Shown piece by piece: positions 7,824-16,401 of a stretch of DNA of 64,000 nt. Both the position numbers and the translations under genes were made by a program. Origin of the DNA: Streptomyces sp. WZ-12 (GTDB lineage: Bacteria; Actinomycetota; Actinomycetes; Streptomycetales; Streptomycetaceae); assembly GCF_028898845.1 (NCBI RefSeq), contig NZ_CP118574.1, positions 5,739,001 through 5,803,000 of the forward strand, written 5' to 3'. Numbering within the stretch: the stretch's first letter is position 1; each line of letters opens with the position of its first letter. The notes under the pieces were generated by a model that saw only the letters and a list, made by a program, of their open reading frames with translations, did not search any database and had not been told where the DNA came from.

Positions 7824-10800
7824 TTACGAAGAGGTGACGTGCTTCATCGACTTGGCCCAGACTTCCGCCACGAGGTGCAGATGCTTCTCCATCTCGGCAT
7901 CTACCTTGACCTCGCGGTCCGTCTGCTTCAGTTTGACCTTGGCGGCGATTCTGTTGTTGATCCTTTCGTTCGCTTTATGGCGAGCCTTCTCGTCGGCTAG
8001 GCTATTCGCCTTCGCGTACTCTCCGGCGGCCTTTTCCTTCAACTCCTGGCGGTATGCGTTGCGGTCGGTGATGCCTTGTGGGTCATCCCGGTATGTGGCA
8101 CTGTAATACACGTTCTTGCCGCGCATGTATTCGTTATCTTTGAGTAGCACGGAGCAATGGGCGTGCCCCTCGCCTTTGCCGCAGGGCTCGCGTTCCGTAT
8201 ACAGGCTGTGGACCTCGTACTTCTGCCCCTCGGGTTGCAAGGAATTCTGTCGGTCGATCCACATCAGCAAGTGCTCTTCGGAGTGATGGGGGGTGAACCC
8301 GCTGCTGCCGGCAGAGATTGATGCGTCGACGGCATAAGTGACGTTGCCCTTGTGATCCCTGACTTCGATTACCGCATAGTTCTTGCCTGAGAAGTCGGGC
8401 TTATGATCCGGGAATGAATTGACGACCGGATTTATGCCCCTGATCTTCCGTCCCTTATTGTCTTTGTTGAGTTGCTCGCGCAGCGAGTCGAGCGCCTGCT
8501 TCGTCTCCGAGTTCTCGTGGTATGGCTTTGGGATTGCTCCCCTGGCCTTCTCGCGTATATCGACGTTCGCAGACCGCTTGGAATCCCGGACCCGGTCCGG
8601 GGTTCCGTCAGCGCGGGTCGCGCCGGCATAGGGGGTGGAGTCGTGTTTCGGATTGTGGCCGACGCCCTGTGTCTCGTGGTAGTTGACACTGGTGCGCGCG
8701 AGCGTAGCGACGACCGCCATGCGCTCGCCGTCGTTCATCCGACGGAAGTCGTCGCCTAGGTGGCGCTCCAGTTCCTGGTGGGTGAACGCGGTCGGCGGGG
8801 GCTGCTCGCCCTTCTGGAGCGCCGCGCGTTCCGTCTCCAGGCGTTGGTGGGCATCCTTCAGAACCTTGGCTAGTTGCCCGTTCTCCGCCCAGTGGCGCAT
8901 CCGGTCGTGGACGTGGTCGAACTCGATGCGGTGGACGTCCGACTCTTTGCGTAGTGCGTGCTGTTCCTCGTCCGGGGAGAGGTGGTGGAGCTTATGGTTC
9001 GCGTCTTCCGGCTTCGGCAGCGGACGCCGGTCGTGGTCGGTGGCGTGGTTGGCGTCCGACATGTGGGTGTCGTGGGCGCCTTGGTTGTGGTTTTGGTCGG
9101 GGGCGTGGGTGTTCGGCTCGGTGCTGTGGTGGTTGCTGTTGTGGTTGGGGTCGGTGTTGTGGGTGTTGGGCTGCTGCTCGTGGTGGTTTTCGGGGTTGTT
9201 CTCGTGAGGGCTTTGGTTGTGGTTCTCGTTGTGCGGTGTCGAGTGGTTGACGTGGTGAGAGCCGGTCTCCGACATGTGCGTGTCGCCGTCACCATCGAGC
9301 TTGTTGCGCTTGGGCTCCGGGTGCTGCGGTTCCCAGTCCATGCCTTCCGGCGACCGCTCGCGCTTGAACGGACCCTGGTTGCCCGGGTGCTGGTTGTGCG
9401 CCGGGTTCATGCCCGGGTTGCTGGGCGGGGGTGTAGCGCCGTGCCGGTGCTCGGGGCCGCCTGAGTGGGATTCCGGGGCCCCCGCCGGGTGGTGGCTGCC
9501 GCCGTGCTGCTGGTTCGGGACGTGTTGCTGCGGCTGGTGTTGTGGGTGCGGTTGCTGTGCGTGCTGAGGCTGCTGGTGGTGTTGCTGCTGTGGGTACGGC
9601 TGGTGGTGTGGGGGTTGTTGCGCGTGCGGCTGCTGCGGGTGCTGCACGTTGGGGTGCTGCGGCTGCGGCTGCGGCTGGTGGTGCTGGTTGGGGCCCGGGG
9701 TGTGCTGTTGGGGGTAGGGCTGGTGCGGCTGTTGGTTCTGGTGCGGCTGTTGGTACGGGTTGTGCTGCGGTTGCTGGCCCTGGTGTTGCTGATACGGGTT
9801 CTGAGGGTGCTGCTGCTGGGGCTGTTGGTAGGGGTTGTGCTGTTGGTGTTGCTGCGGCTGGTGTTGGCCGTACTGGGGCTGCTGGTGTTGCTGCTGCGGG
9901 TACGGCTGGTTGTGCTGGGGCTGCTGGGTGTGTGGCTGCGGCTGAGGCTGTTGTGCGTGGGGTTGGGGCTGTTGGTACGGGTTGTGTTGCGGCTGCTGGC
10001 CCTGGTGCTGCTGGTACGGGTTTTGGGGTTGGTGTTGGCCGTACTGCTGTTGCTGCGGGTGTTGTTGCTGCCCGTGCTGCTGCCCCTGCTGTTGTTGTTG
10101 ATTGTGTTGGGGGTACGGCTGCTGCTGCCCGTGCTGCGGCTGTTGTTGTGGCTGCTGCTGGTGGGGCTGTTGGCCGTACTGGGGGTGTTGCTGCTGTTGG
10201 GGGTGGGGCTGGTTTTGCTGGGGGTGTTGTTGCTGTTGCTGTTGGGGGTGGTGCTGTTGGCCCTGGCCCTGGCCCTGGTTGTTGTGGTGGGCGGCGGTGG
10301 GGTCGAAGGGCTGGCGGTTGCCGTCGAGGGTGAGGTGCCAGACGCCCTCGGCGTTGGTGTGGATCGGCTTGTGGCTGATCTCGCCGGTCTGGCTGTCGAC
10401 CCACACGACCTTGCCGTTGTGGTTGACCGCGTTGAAGACGTGGGCGCCGCCGCCCGAGCCGTCCGCGTTCTTCGGCCACGTCACCAGGACGGCCGAGGCC
10501 GAGCCGTGGCCCGACTTCTGGAGCTCGTGGGCGATGTTGTTGTAGCTCTCGTGGGCGTTCTGGCCCGAGTGGCGGAAGTTGGTGCCGGCCCACTTCTGGA
10601 TGTTGTTGGTGCCGTCGCGTTCACCGCTGGCGCGGTCCAGGTTGCCGTGTGCGTCGCTGTCGTAGGTGCGTACCGCCGAGACCTGGGGGTTGCCGTACCA
10701 GGACTCGATGAACGAACGGGTGCAGTCGGCACAGTTGTTGGACCGGCCGGGCACCGTCGGGCCGCCGTCGTTCTGGTACTTGGCCCACGGCTGGAACGGG

Positions 10801-12801
10801 TCGGCGTGCACCTGTGGGGTGCCGTCCGGGTTCCGCGGGAAGTTGTGCTCCAGCGCCTGCTGGTCGTGCGGGAACGGCGAATACAGGCCGCCGGGGTGGT
10901 GGTTGAGGCTCGCCCGGACGCCGTTCAGGTTCGGCTTCGGGGGGTGCTGCTGCTCCTGCTGTTGGTGCTGATCCTGGGGGTGCTGAGGCTGCTGCTGGTG
11001 ATGGTCCTGCGGCTGCTGTTGGTGCTGACTGTGTTGCTGTTGCTGTTGCTGTTGCTGCTGATGCGGGGCTTGCTGTTGGTCGTGTTGCTGCTGGTTTCCC
11101 TGCTGGGGGTGGTGGCTCTGCGGGGTGGGCTGTTGGGGATGCTGAGCCTGGTGCTGTTGGTGAGGCTGCTGCTGGTGGTGTTGAGGGTTCTGTTGGGGAT
11201 GTGACTGTTGGTGGGGCTGCTGTGGCTGTGGCTGGTGGTGCTGGTCCTGGTGTTGCTGTGGGTGTTGGGGCTGGTGCTGGCCTTGACCCTGGTGGTTTTG
11301 CGGGTGCTGCTGAGGGTTGGGGGAGTGCGGCTGCCCCTGGTGCTCCTGGGAGTTGGAGTTCGGGCGGTGGTCCTCGGGCCGGGACGTTTCCGGACGCTTG
11401 GCGTCGGGGCGATGCTCAGGCTGCTCGGGACGGTGGTTCGACTGCTCGGGGCGATGTTCGGGTTGCTCGGGGCGGTGCTCCGGCTGGTGGTCCTGCGGAC
11501 GTTGGGTGGGGTGGTCGTCCTTGGGGTGGTTGCTCTGCGCGTCCGGGTGCGGGGCGTCGGGGTGTTGGGCCTTGGGAACGTCCGGGTGCGGGGTGTTGGG
11601 GTGCTCCGGCTTGGCGCCGTTGGCGTCCGGACGCGGGGAATCCGGATGGGGCGATTCCGGACGCGGGGAGTCCGGACGCGGCTGCTTGGTTTCCGGGTGG
11701 TGCTGGTTGGCGTCCGGGCGCGGCTGCTGGGATTCCGGGTGTTGGGTGGGCTGGGGGTGCTTGGTGTCCGCGTGGGGCTGGTTCGCGTCCGTGTGGGGCT
11801 GGTTGTGGGGCTGGTTCGGGTGGGGCTGGGGGGTCGGCCGGTTCGTGGTGGGCTCGGGGCGTTGTTGCCGGGAGCCGTCGCGGCCGGACTGGGAGCCGTT
11901 GGGGAGGCGGTTAGGGCCCTGCGCGGTGGGGGTGTTGGTGCGGGAGTTCTCCGGTCGCGGGGTGTTGGCCGAGCGTTCCGGGGAGCGCTGTTGGGGAACG
12001 TCGCGGGTCGGCTGGGAACCGTCCGGGCGGCGGTTGGGCTGGCTGGGACCGTCGGCCGTCGGGCGGGCGGACGAGGAGTGCGGAGCGCTCGCCCCCGATG
12101 CGCCGGCGCCGCCACCGTGGTTGGGGACGGAGGTGGGCATGCCCATCATCGGGCCGGAGGTGGGCGCAGAGCCCTGCGACGACTGGGGCGAACTGGTTCC
12201 GGAATTCGGGGTGTTCGGGCCGCCAGTTGCGGTGTCGGCGTGCTGGGTGGGGGGCGGCGCGGTCATGGTGTCGGCGGACTGGGTGCGCACGGTGGTGTCG
12301 TGGTCGTCGCCGGCATGGGGCATGGGGTCGCCCGGTGCGGGATCGCGGTGCTGGGTGGGCTGTTGGCTCGTCGTGTGCTGAACGGGCGCACCCTGGGTGG
12401 GTATGCCCATGTGCGGCATGGAGGGGCGGCTGCCCATGCCGGCTCCGCCGGAGGAGGAGTTGGACGAGTCCGCGTGGTCGCTGCCGTTGCCGTGGTTGCC
12501 GTTGCCGTTGCCGCTGGTGTTGTCGTGGCTGCCGCCGTTGCCGCTGCCGGTACCGCCGTCGTGGGGCGGGGGCGAATGGGGGGTGGGGGACGGCGACGGT
12601 TCGGAGCTGGAGCCCTGGACGCCGTGCGCGGGCCCGTCGTGGGTGGGGGAGTTGGACGGGGTGGGGGCGTTGTGCTCCGGAGTGGGGTGGGTGCTGACGG
12701 GGCCGACGTGATGGGGGCTTGGGCTCTGGTTGGGGGTGGGGTGGTTGCCCTGTGCGTGGGGGGTGTGGTCAGGGGTGGGGTGGGTGGTGACCGAGTCGGG
12801 G
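7824..12801 (-). CDS. giant polymorphic toxin, C-terminal part: Tox-PL glutamine deamidase plus nucleic-acid deaminase
   Basis: This is the downstream part of one gene whose start is at 14745; the frame changes at the C run at 12798-12804. From the N-terminal side it has an Asn/Gly/Ser- and Pro/His-rich linker, a first Gln-rich block, a papain-fold toxin domain (nt about 10290-10930) with the triad motifs NNCADCTRSF, GGAHVFNAV and VVWVDSQTG, a second Gln/Pro/His-rich block, a basic NLS-like motif, and a C-terminal cytidine-deaminase-fold domain with HHSEEHLLMW and EPCGKGEGHAHC as zinc-site motifs (HxE and C...C). The first domain would deamidate a Gln on a target protein and the second would deaminate bases in DNA, RNA or nucleotides (family knowledge). 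The deaminase end is nearer 50% GC than the rest. The stop lies 11 nt before the SUKH-4 gene. Confidence 0.8.
8261..8290 (-). other. deaminase active-site motif HHSEEHLLMW
   Basis: This stretch encodes the His-x-Glu zinc/proton-shuttle motif of the C-terminal deaminase domain; the second motif, EPC...HC, is encoded about 70 nt further on. The HSE form resembles the XOO_2897-like deaminase class better than the HAE form of DddA; the class assignment is from motif similarity only. Confidence 0.6.
9294..9320 (-). other. PEPKRNKLD, c-Myc-like nuclear localisation motif in the toxin
   Basis: Read on the coding strand this segment encodes PEPKRNKLD, against PAAKRVKLD in human c-Myc (six of nine positions identical). 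A second basic group, KRER, is encoded 16-18 residues earlier (about 9355-9370), so a bipartite signal is also possible. It lies between the second Gln-rich block and the deaminase module. Nuclear import is a hypothesis. Confidence 0.4.
9480..10290 (-). repeat. second Gln/Pro/His-rich low-complexity block of the toxin
   Basis: About 270 residues consist mostly of Gln, Pro and His with spaced Tyr and Asn (units such as QQPQHNPYQQ). The DNA shows a matching CTG/TTG bias on the plus strand. It separates the papain-fold domain from the deaminase half. Confidence 0.85.
10290..10930 (-). other. papain-fold glutamine deamidase (Tox-PL) domain of the toxin
   Basis: About 210 residues with normal composition lie between two Gln-rich blocks. 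The Cys of NNCADC (codons near 10730), the His of GGAHVF (near 10440) and the Asp of WVDSQTG (near 10400) are in the order expected for the papain-like triad. Low-complexity sequence on both sides supports a free-standing effector domain. Confidence 0.75.
10940..11400 (-). repeat. first Gln-rich block of the toxin
   Basis: About 150 residues of Gln/His/Pro, including runs of up to nine Gln near 11040. The plus strand reads as CTG/TTG repeats and gives spurious Leu-rich frames. Confidence 0.8.
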
Positions 12802-14745
12802 GGGCGCGTTCGGGGTCGGGTGGGTGCCGACGCCGCCGTCCGGGTGCGTCGACTGCGGGGTGTGGTCCTGCGCTGGGTGGTTGTCCTGCGGCGGGTGGTT
12901 GCCCTGTGCGTCCGGGGTGTGGTCGGAGGTGGGGTGAGAGGTGCCGGAGTCCGGAGCGTGGTCCGGGGTGGGGTGGTTCCCGGTGGAGTCAGGGGTGGGG
13001 TGGTTGCTGACCGGGTCCGGGGCGTGCTCGGGGGTCGGGTGCGTGCTGACCGGGTCCGGGGTGGGGTGGTTGCCCTGCGCGTCGGGGGTGTGGTTCTGCG
13101 GCGGGTGGTTGTCCTGCGGCGGGTGGTTGCCCTGTGCGTCCGGGGTGTGGTCGGGGGTGGGGTGGGTGGTGACCGAGTCGGGGTGGGGCGCGTTCGGGGT
13201 CGAGTGGGTGCCGACGCCGTCGTCCGGGTGCGCTGAGTGGGGGGCGTTGTCCGGGGTGGGGTGGGTGCTGACGGGGCCGACGTTGTGTGGGCTCGGGCTT
13301 GGGTTCTGGTCCGGGGTGGGGTGGGTGCTGACGCCGTCGGGGTGGCCGGAGTTCGGGTTGTGGCCCGAGTCGGAGGGGGAACCACCGTGGCCGGATTCGG
13401 GCGTCGAGCCCGTGTTGGGGGAGTGGGCCCCGGAGTACGGGTCGTGGTTGGCGCCGCCCTGGAAGCCCTCGTCGAACGGGGTGCGGTGTGCCGCGTCCGG
13501 TAGCGGTTGGGGCGTGGGCCTGGCGTGGTCGCCACCGGAACCGGAACCGGATCCTGAACCGGAACCCGATCCGGACCCGGACCCGGACCCAGTACCGGAC
13601 CCGGAGTTGTTGTGCTCGGGGGTGGTGGAGGGGCCGTCGCCCGGGCGCGGAGCATGGGACGGGTTGTCGGAGCCCGAGCCCGAGCCCGAACCTGAGCCGC
13701 CGTGATCGCTCGCGCCGGAGCCGGAGCCGGAGCCGCTGCCCGAGCCGGAGTGCTCGCCGGTTCCGGAGCCGGAGCCGGAGTGTCCGCCGGAACCGGAGCC
13801 CGATCCGGAACCGGACCCAGACCCGGACCCAGACCCCGCACCCGAGCCGCTCCCGCCGCCGGAGCCGCCGTGCTCCCCGCCGCCGGAGCCGGCCCCTGAG
13901 CCGGAACCCGACCCGGCCCCCGAACCCGAACCGCCGTGTTCCCCGCTGCCGCTGCCGCTGCCGCCGTGTTCGCCGTCGCCGCCGTGCTCGCCGCCGCGGC
14001 CCGCCGCGTGGTCCAGGCCGCCGCGGGCGTGCTGGCCGGCCTTGCCGCCCAGGGCGTCGCGGAAGTTGGTGCCGAGGTTCTCGCCGGTGTTCTTGAGGGA
14101 GTCCGTGGCGGAGTCGGTGCCCGTTTTGAGGCTGCGGTTGACGTCGAACCCGTTCTGGGCGCCGAACGACATGTTGACGCCCTGGGCGATGGCGTCGGAG
14201 ATCATCGCCTGGAGCGCGTCCATGGCCGGCTGCTTGACGGTGTTCACGATCGCCTCGACCAGTGCGTCGCGCGCTTCCTTGAGGATGCGACGGACGATGA
14301 GGCGAGTGACTTGTGTGGCGCCGGCCGCTGCGACTTCGGAGAGCCCGAAGGTGAACGGTGCGGCCGCCTGGGCCGCGATGATCTCCGCCGCGAGGATCGC
14401 CAACTGGGCGATCACCGCGACTTTCATCCCGACGATGATCACCGACCCGCCGTCCATCGCGACGGCGATCAACTCGGCCGCCTCACGGGCGTCGTTGAGG
14501 TAGCCGTTGCCGCCGTCGGAGAACTTGTCCCAGGTCTTGCTGAACCCGTCGATGCTGTCGCCGCTGTTCGCCGACAGGACGTTGCCGGCGGCGGTGACGC
14601 CCTCCGACTGGAGTTGTTCCACCGCGTTCGCGAACTCCCGCCACTGGCTGGCGGACTCGTTCATCTTGTCCTCGTCGCCCGTCGGCCAGTCGTAGCCGAG
14701 CATTTGGAGGACCCACTCCAGCCAATCCGGCAGCATCATTGACAT
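12769..14745 (-). CDS. giant polymorphic toxin, N-terminal part: CpnT-like WXG100 domain and repeat linker
   Basis: The 5' part of the toxin gene, read as 658 residues to a premature stop. Residues 1-245 form a helical WXG100-like domain beginning [20 protein letters not shown], then [18 protein letters not shown], like the N-terminal domain of CpnT-type toxins exported by type VII (ESX) systems. Next come about 130 residues of Gly/Ser repeats ([11 protein letters not shown]) and then [11 protein letters not shown] repeats. The last 11 residues (RLGHHPPHP and neighbours) are out of frame: after THPTPNAP the expected [11 protein letters not shown] continues in another frame. Restoring one frame gives a single protein of about 2,306 residues ending at 7824. 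ATG 14745 follows GGGGGA at 6 nt. A WXG100 partner gene lies just upstream. Confidence 0.8.
   Translation of the reverse strand: MSMMLPDWLEWVLQMLGYDWPTGDEDKMNESASQWREFANAVEQLQSEGVTAAGNVLSANSGDSIDGFSKTWDKFSDGGNGYLNDAREAAELIAVAMDGGSVIIVGMKVAVIAQLAILAAEIIAAQAAAPFTFGLSEVAAAGATQVTRLIVRRILKEARDALVEAIVNTVKQPAMDALQAMISDAIAQGVNMSFGAQNGFDVNRSLKTGTDSATDSLKNTGENLGTNFRDALGGKAGQHARGGLDHAAGRGGEHGGDGEHGGSGSGSGEHGGSGSGAGSGSGSGAGSGGGEHGGSGGGSGSGAGSGSGSGSGSGSGSGSGGHSGSGSGTGEHSGSGSGSGSGSGASDHGGSGSGSGSGSDNPSHAPRPGDGPSTTPEHNNSGSGTGSGSGSGSGSGSGSGSGSGGDHARPTPQPLPDAAHRTPFDEGFQGGANHDPYSGAHSPNTGSTPESGHGGSPSDSGHNPNSGHPDGVSTHPTPDQNPSPSPHNVGPVSTHPTPDNAPHSAHPDDGVGTHSTPNAPHPDSVTTHPTPDHTPDAQGNHPPQDNHPPQNHTPDAQGNHPTPDPVSTHPTPEHAPDPVSNHPTPDSTGNHPTPDHAPDSGTSHPTSDHTPDAQGNHPPQDNHPAQDHTPQSTHPDGGVGTHPTPNAPPRLGHHPPHP
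12798..12804 (-). other. seven-C tract that shifts the toxin reading frame
   Basis: On the coding strand seven C follow GCG and precede GACTCGGTCACC. The earlier copy of the same protein repeat (near 13180) has CCCCACCCC here. Six or nine bases keep the frame open; seven do not. The cause may be slippage in the organism or an assembly error. Confidence 0.75.
12840..13400 (-). repeat. HPTPD / AQGNHP tandem repeats in the toxin linker
   Basis: A degenerate unit of roughly 12-20 residues (S/[16 protein letters not shown]) is repeated more than ten times. The DNA copies are close enough for recombination or slippage and make the reading frame fragile. Confidence 0.75.
13530..13990 (-). repeat. 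Gly-Ser repeat linker of the toxin
   Basis: Alternating Gly/Ser codons (GSGSGSG with GEHGG interruptions) encode a flexible linker after the WXG100-like domain. The DNA is a long run of six-base GGCTCC-like units. Confidence 0.8.
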
Positions 14746-15004
14746 TGGGAATCCCCCGTAGGACGGCGAAGCGGTGGGTGAGGTGCGGACGGCGGTCGCG
14801 CGCCCCGCCGGGGGCGAAGTGCACGGGTGCCGTGGGCAGTTGGGCAGGCAGGTGGTTCAGGTCGGTCAGGTCGTGATGGCCACTCGGGCCGGTGAGCGGT
14901 GTCCCGCCGCCGGCCGCCACGCAGCGGGACGGCTGGGGCGGACGGGACGAACGGGAAGATCGCGCCCGATGAGGTGGTGAGGCAGGACGGGCGCGGTGGT
15001 GGGC

Positions 15005-15394
15005 TCAGGCCCCGACGTTGGGGCGCTTGAGGGCGCTGATTTCCTTGCTCTCAGCTTCCTCGTTGGCGACGTGCTGCTGCATCAGGGCGTGGGTGAAGTC
15101 CTCGTTGCCCTCATGGTTGTCGGCCATGGTGTTCAACCCGCCGCCGATCTCCTGGAGTTTGGCGGCGAGGTGACCCATGGACTCGTACATGCCGTCGCGC
15201 AGGCCCTCGTAGACGACGCCGAACTTGGAGCCGATGTCGTCGTCGCCCCAGGGGGGCACGTCCTTGCCTTCGAGGTCAGTCAGACCGTTCTTCAGCTTCT
15301 CGACGGCGTTCTGATAGCGCTCGCCGATGTTGGTGAAGGCGCTGCCGCCCGACTTCAGTGACGGTACGTCTGCTTGCAGACCGTCGCCGGCCAT
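15005..15394 (-). CDS. WXG100-type ESX secretion-associated protein
   Basis: A 129-residue all-helical protein, small and without a signal peptide. The sequence LKSGGSAFTNIGERYQNAVEKLKNGL, a central turn with PPWGDDDIGSKFGVVYEGL, and a second helix GHLAAKLQEIGGGLNTMADN give the helix-turn-helix shape of WXG100 proteins; the turn carries a Trp-Gly rather than a strict WxG. Such proteins pair with a longer WXG100-domain partner for export by type VII secretion. It lies 259 bp upstream of the toxin gene on the same strand, so it is probably the toxin's export partner, comparable in position to the Esx genes beside cpnT. No ESX core gene is in this window. Confidence 0.7.
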   Translation of the reverse strand: MAGDGLQADVPSLKSGGSAFTNIGERYQNAVEKLKNGLTDLEGKDVPPWGDDDIGSKFGVVYEGLRDGMYESMGHLAAKLQEIGGGLNTMADNHEGNEDFTHALMQQHVANEEAESKEISALKRPNVGA

Positions 15395-15444
15395 TGCCGT
15401 TCCCCCCGCTCAGAGCTCGTTACATACCGTTGGGTCGTGGGTAA

Positions 15445-15475
15445 ATTCTAGTCGCGCCGTTCAACTATCCATCAA
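15445..15475 (-). promoter_or_regulatory. candidate promoter of the WXG100-toxin-immunity unit
   Basis: On the minus strand TTGATG (15475-15470) and TAGAAT (15450-15445) are separated by 19 bp, about 50 nt before the WXG100 start. The local AT content is higher than in the surroundings. Confidence 0.4.
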
Positions 15476-15648
15476 GGCGCTTGTGTCACAGGGCCGTCAC
15501 TGTTAAGTCGTCGTGCCGGCTGCATCCATGACCGTCATGTCACCCACACATCTGTTGCGCCCGTTGTGCCCACTCGTGTCGTGCCCACGTACGGACGGGT
15601 GGCGGGTGGCGGGTGACGGCGATGGGCGTTGGTCTCGGGTCGCGCCCG

Positions 15649-16110
15649 TCACGCCGTTCCGGGGCGGTACCACTGGCGGTAGACCGCGATGGCCGATTCC
15701 GGGGGGAAGTTGGGCACTGTGGTCACATCGCCGTTGGCCTTGGTGAGCACGATGTTGGTGCCGCCGGGGTTGGCGGGCGGGGCGGTGGGGTCCTCCGGGG
15801 CGGGCCAGCCGGCGTGGATGAGGTAGCCCTCGGCGAATTCGTGGACGAAGAGGGAGACCGGGCCGCCCGGTGAGCCGACCGGCGGGAAGTAGGCGCTGCC
15901 GATCTCCCGGGCGTGCTCGGCGGAGGTCGGGATCACCTTGGGCGGGGTGGCGCCGGGCTGTTGGCCGGGGACGGCACTCGGCGGGTACGGCGGCGGCACG
16001 GGCGGCTGGCCGCCGGTGGCTCCCTCCGGGGCTCCCGCGTTGCCGCTCGCGTTGCCGCCGTGGCTGGCGCCCGCGCCGCCGGCCGGAGTGCCGGATGCGG
16101 AGTCCGTCAT
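15649..16110 (-). CDS. small protein with YrhB/Imm35-like C-terminal domain, possible second immunity protein
   Basis: A 153-residue protein with a disordered Gly/Ala/Pro-rich first half and a folded second half (about 65-153): AREIGSAYFPPVG, SLFVHEFAEGYLIHAGWP, GTNIVLTKANGDVTTVPNFP, then AIAVYRQWYRPG. The layout, with a conserved acidic/aromatic strand followed by a residue-poor 'V-x-K-x-x-G-x-V' strand, resembles YrhB/immunity protein 35 domains, but I am not sure of this. ATG 16110 follows GGGAGG at 6 nt; the longer 16167 start has no support. It is the first gene of the minus-strand island, and one guess is that it protects against the Tox-PL domain. Confidence 0.45.
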   Translation of the reverse strand: MTDSASGTPAGGAGASHGGNASGNAGAPEGATGGQPPVPPPYPPSAVPGQQPGATPPKVIPTSAEHAREIGSAYFPPVGSPGGPVSLFVHEFAEGYLIHAGWPAPEDPTAPPANPGGTNIVLTKANGDVTTVPNFPPESAIAVYRQWYRPGTA

Positions 16111-16401
16111 GGAGGTCCCTCCCGTGTTGCCTGCTTGGTCACGTCGACTGCCTTGACGTGAGGTCACACCGGAGTCAAGGCCAAGTCAGAGCCCCGGCTC
16201 TGGACCCCCGGTCAACTTAGTCGACGCTCTGCGAGCGTACGTGGTTCACCTGCGCGGATGGTACGTGGGAGGGGTGGGAGCGATGGCGCTGGTGGGGAAA
16301 GGGTGGGGTGTTGTGGCGACTTGGGTGGATCGGTCGGTTCGGTCGGTTCGTCGATTCAGTGGCTTTGTTCCCTTCCTGTCATGTCCTGTCGCCGGCTGTC
16401 C

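Noticed and set aside
9465..11204. A Leu/Val-rich plus-strand frame that looks like a membrane protein
   Set aside because: It is the complement of the CAG/CAA codons in the toxin's Gln-rich blocks and has no charged loops, ribosome binding site or family pattern.
12798..12804. Programmed ribosomal frameshift in the toxin
   Set aside because: There is no convincing downstream stem or slippery tRNA pair, and the other copy of the repeat has no frame break, so mutation, slippage or an assembly error is simpler.
12802..13841. N-terminal extension of the toxin's downstream frame
   Set aside because: It reads Arg/Thr/Pro-rich nonsense across the HPTPD and Gly/Ser repeats; the other frame of the same DNA encodes the regular repeats and joins the WXG100-like domain.
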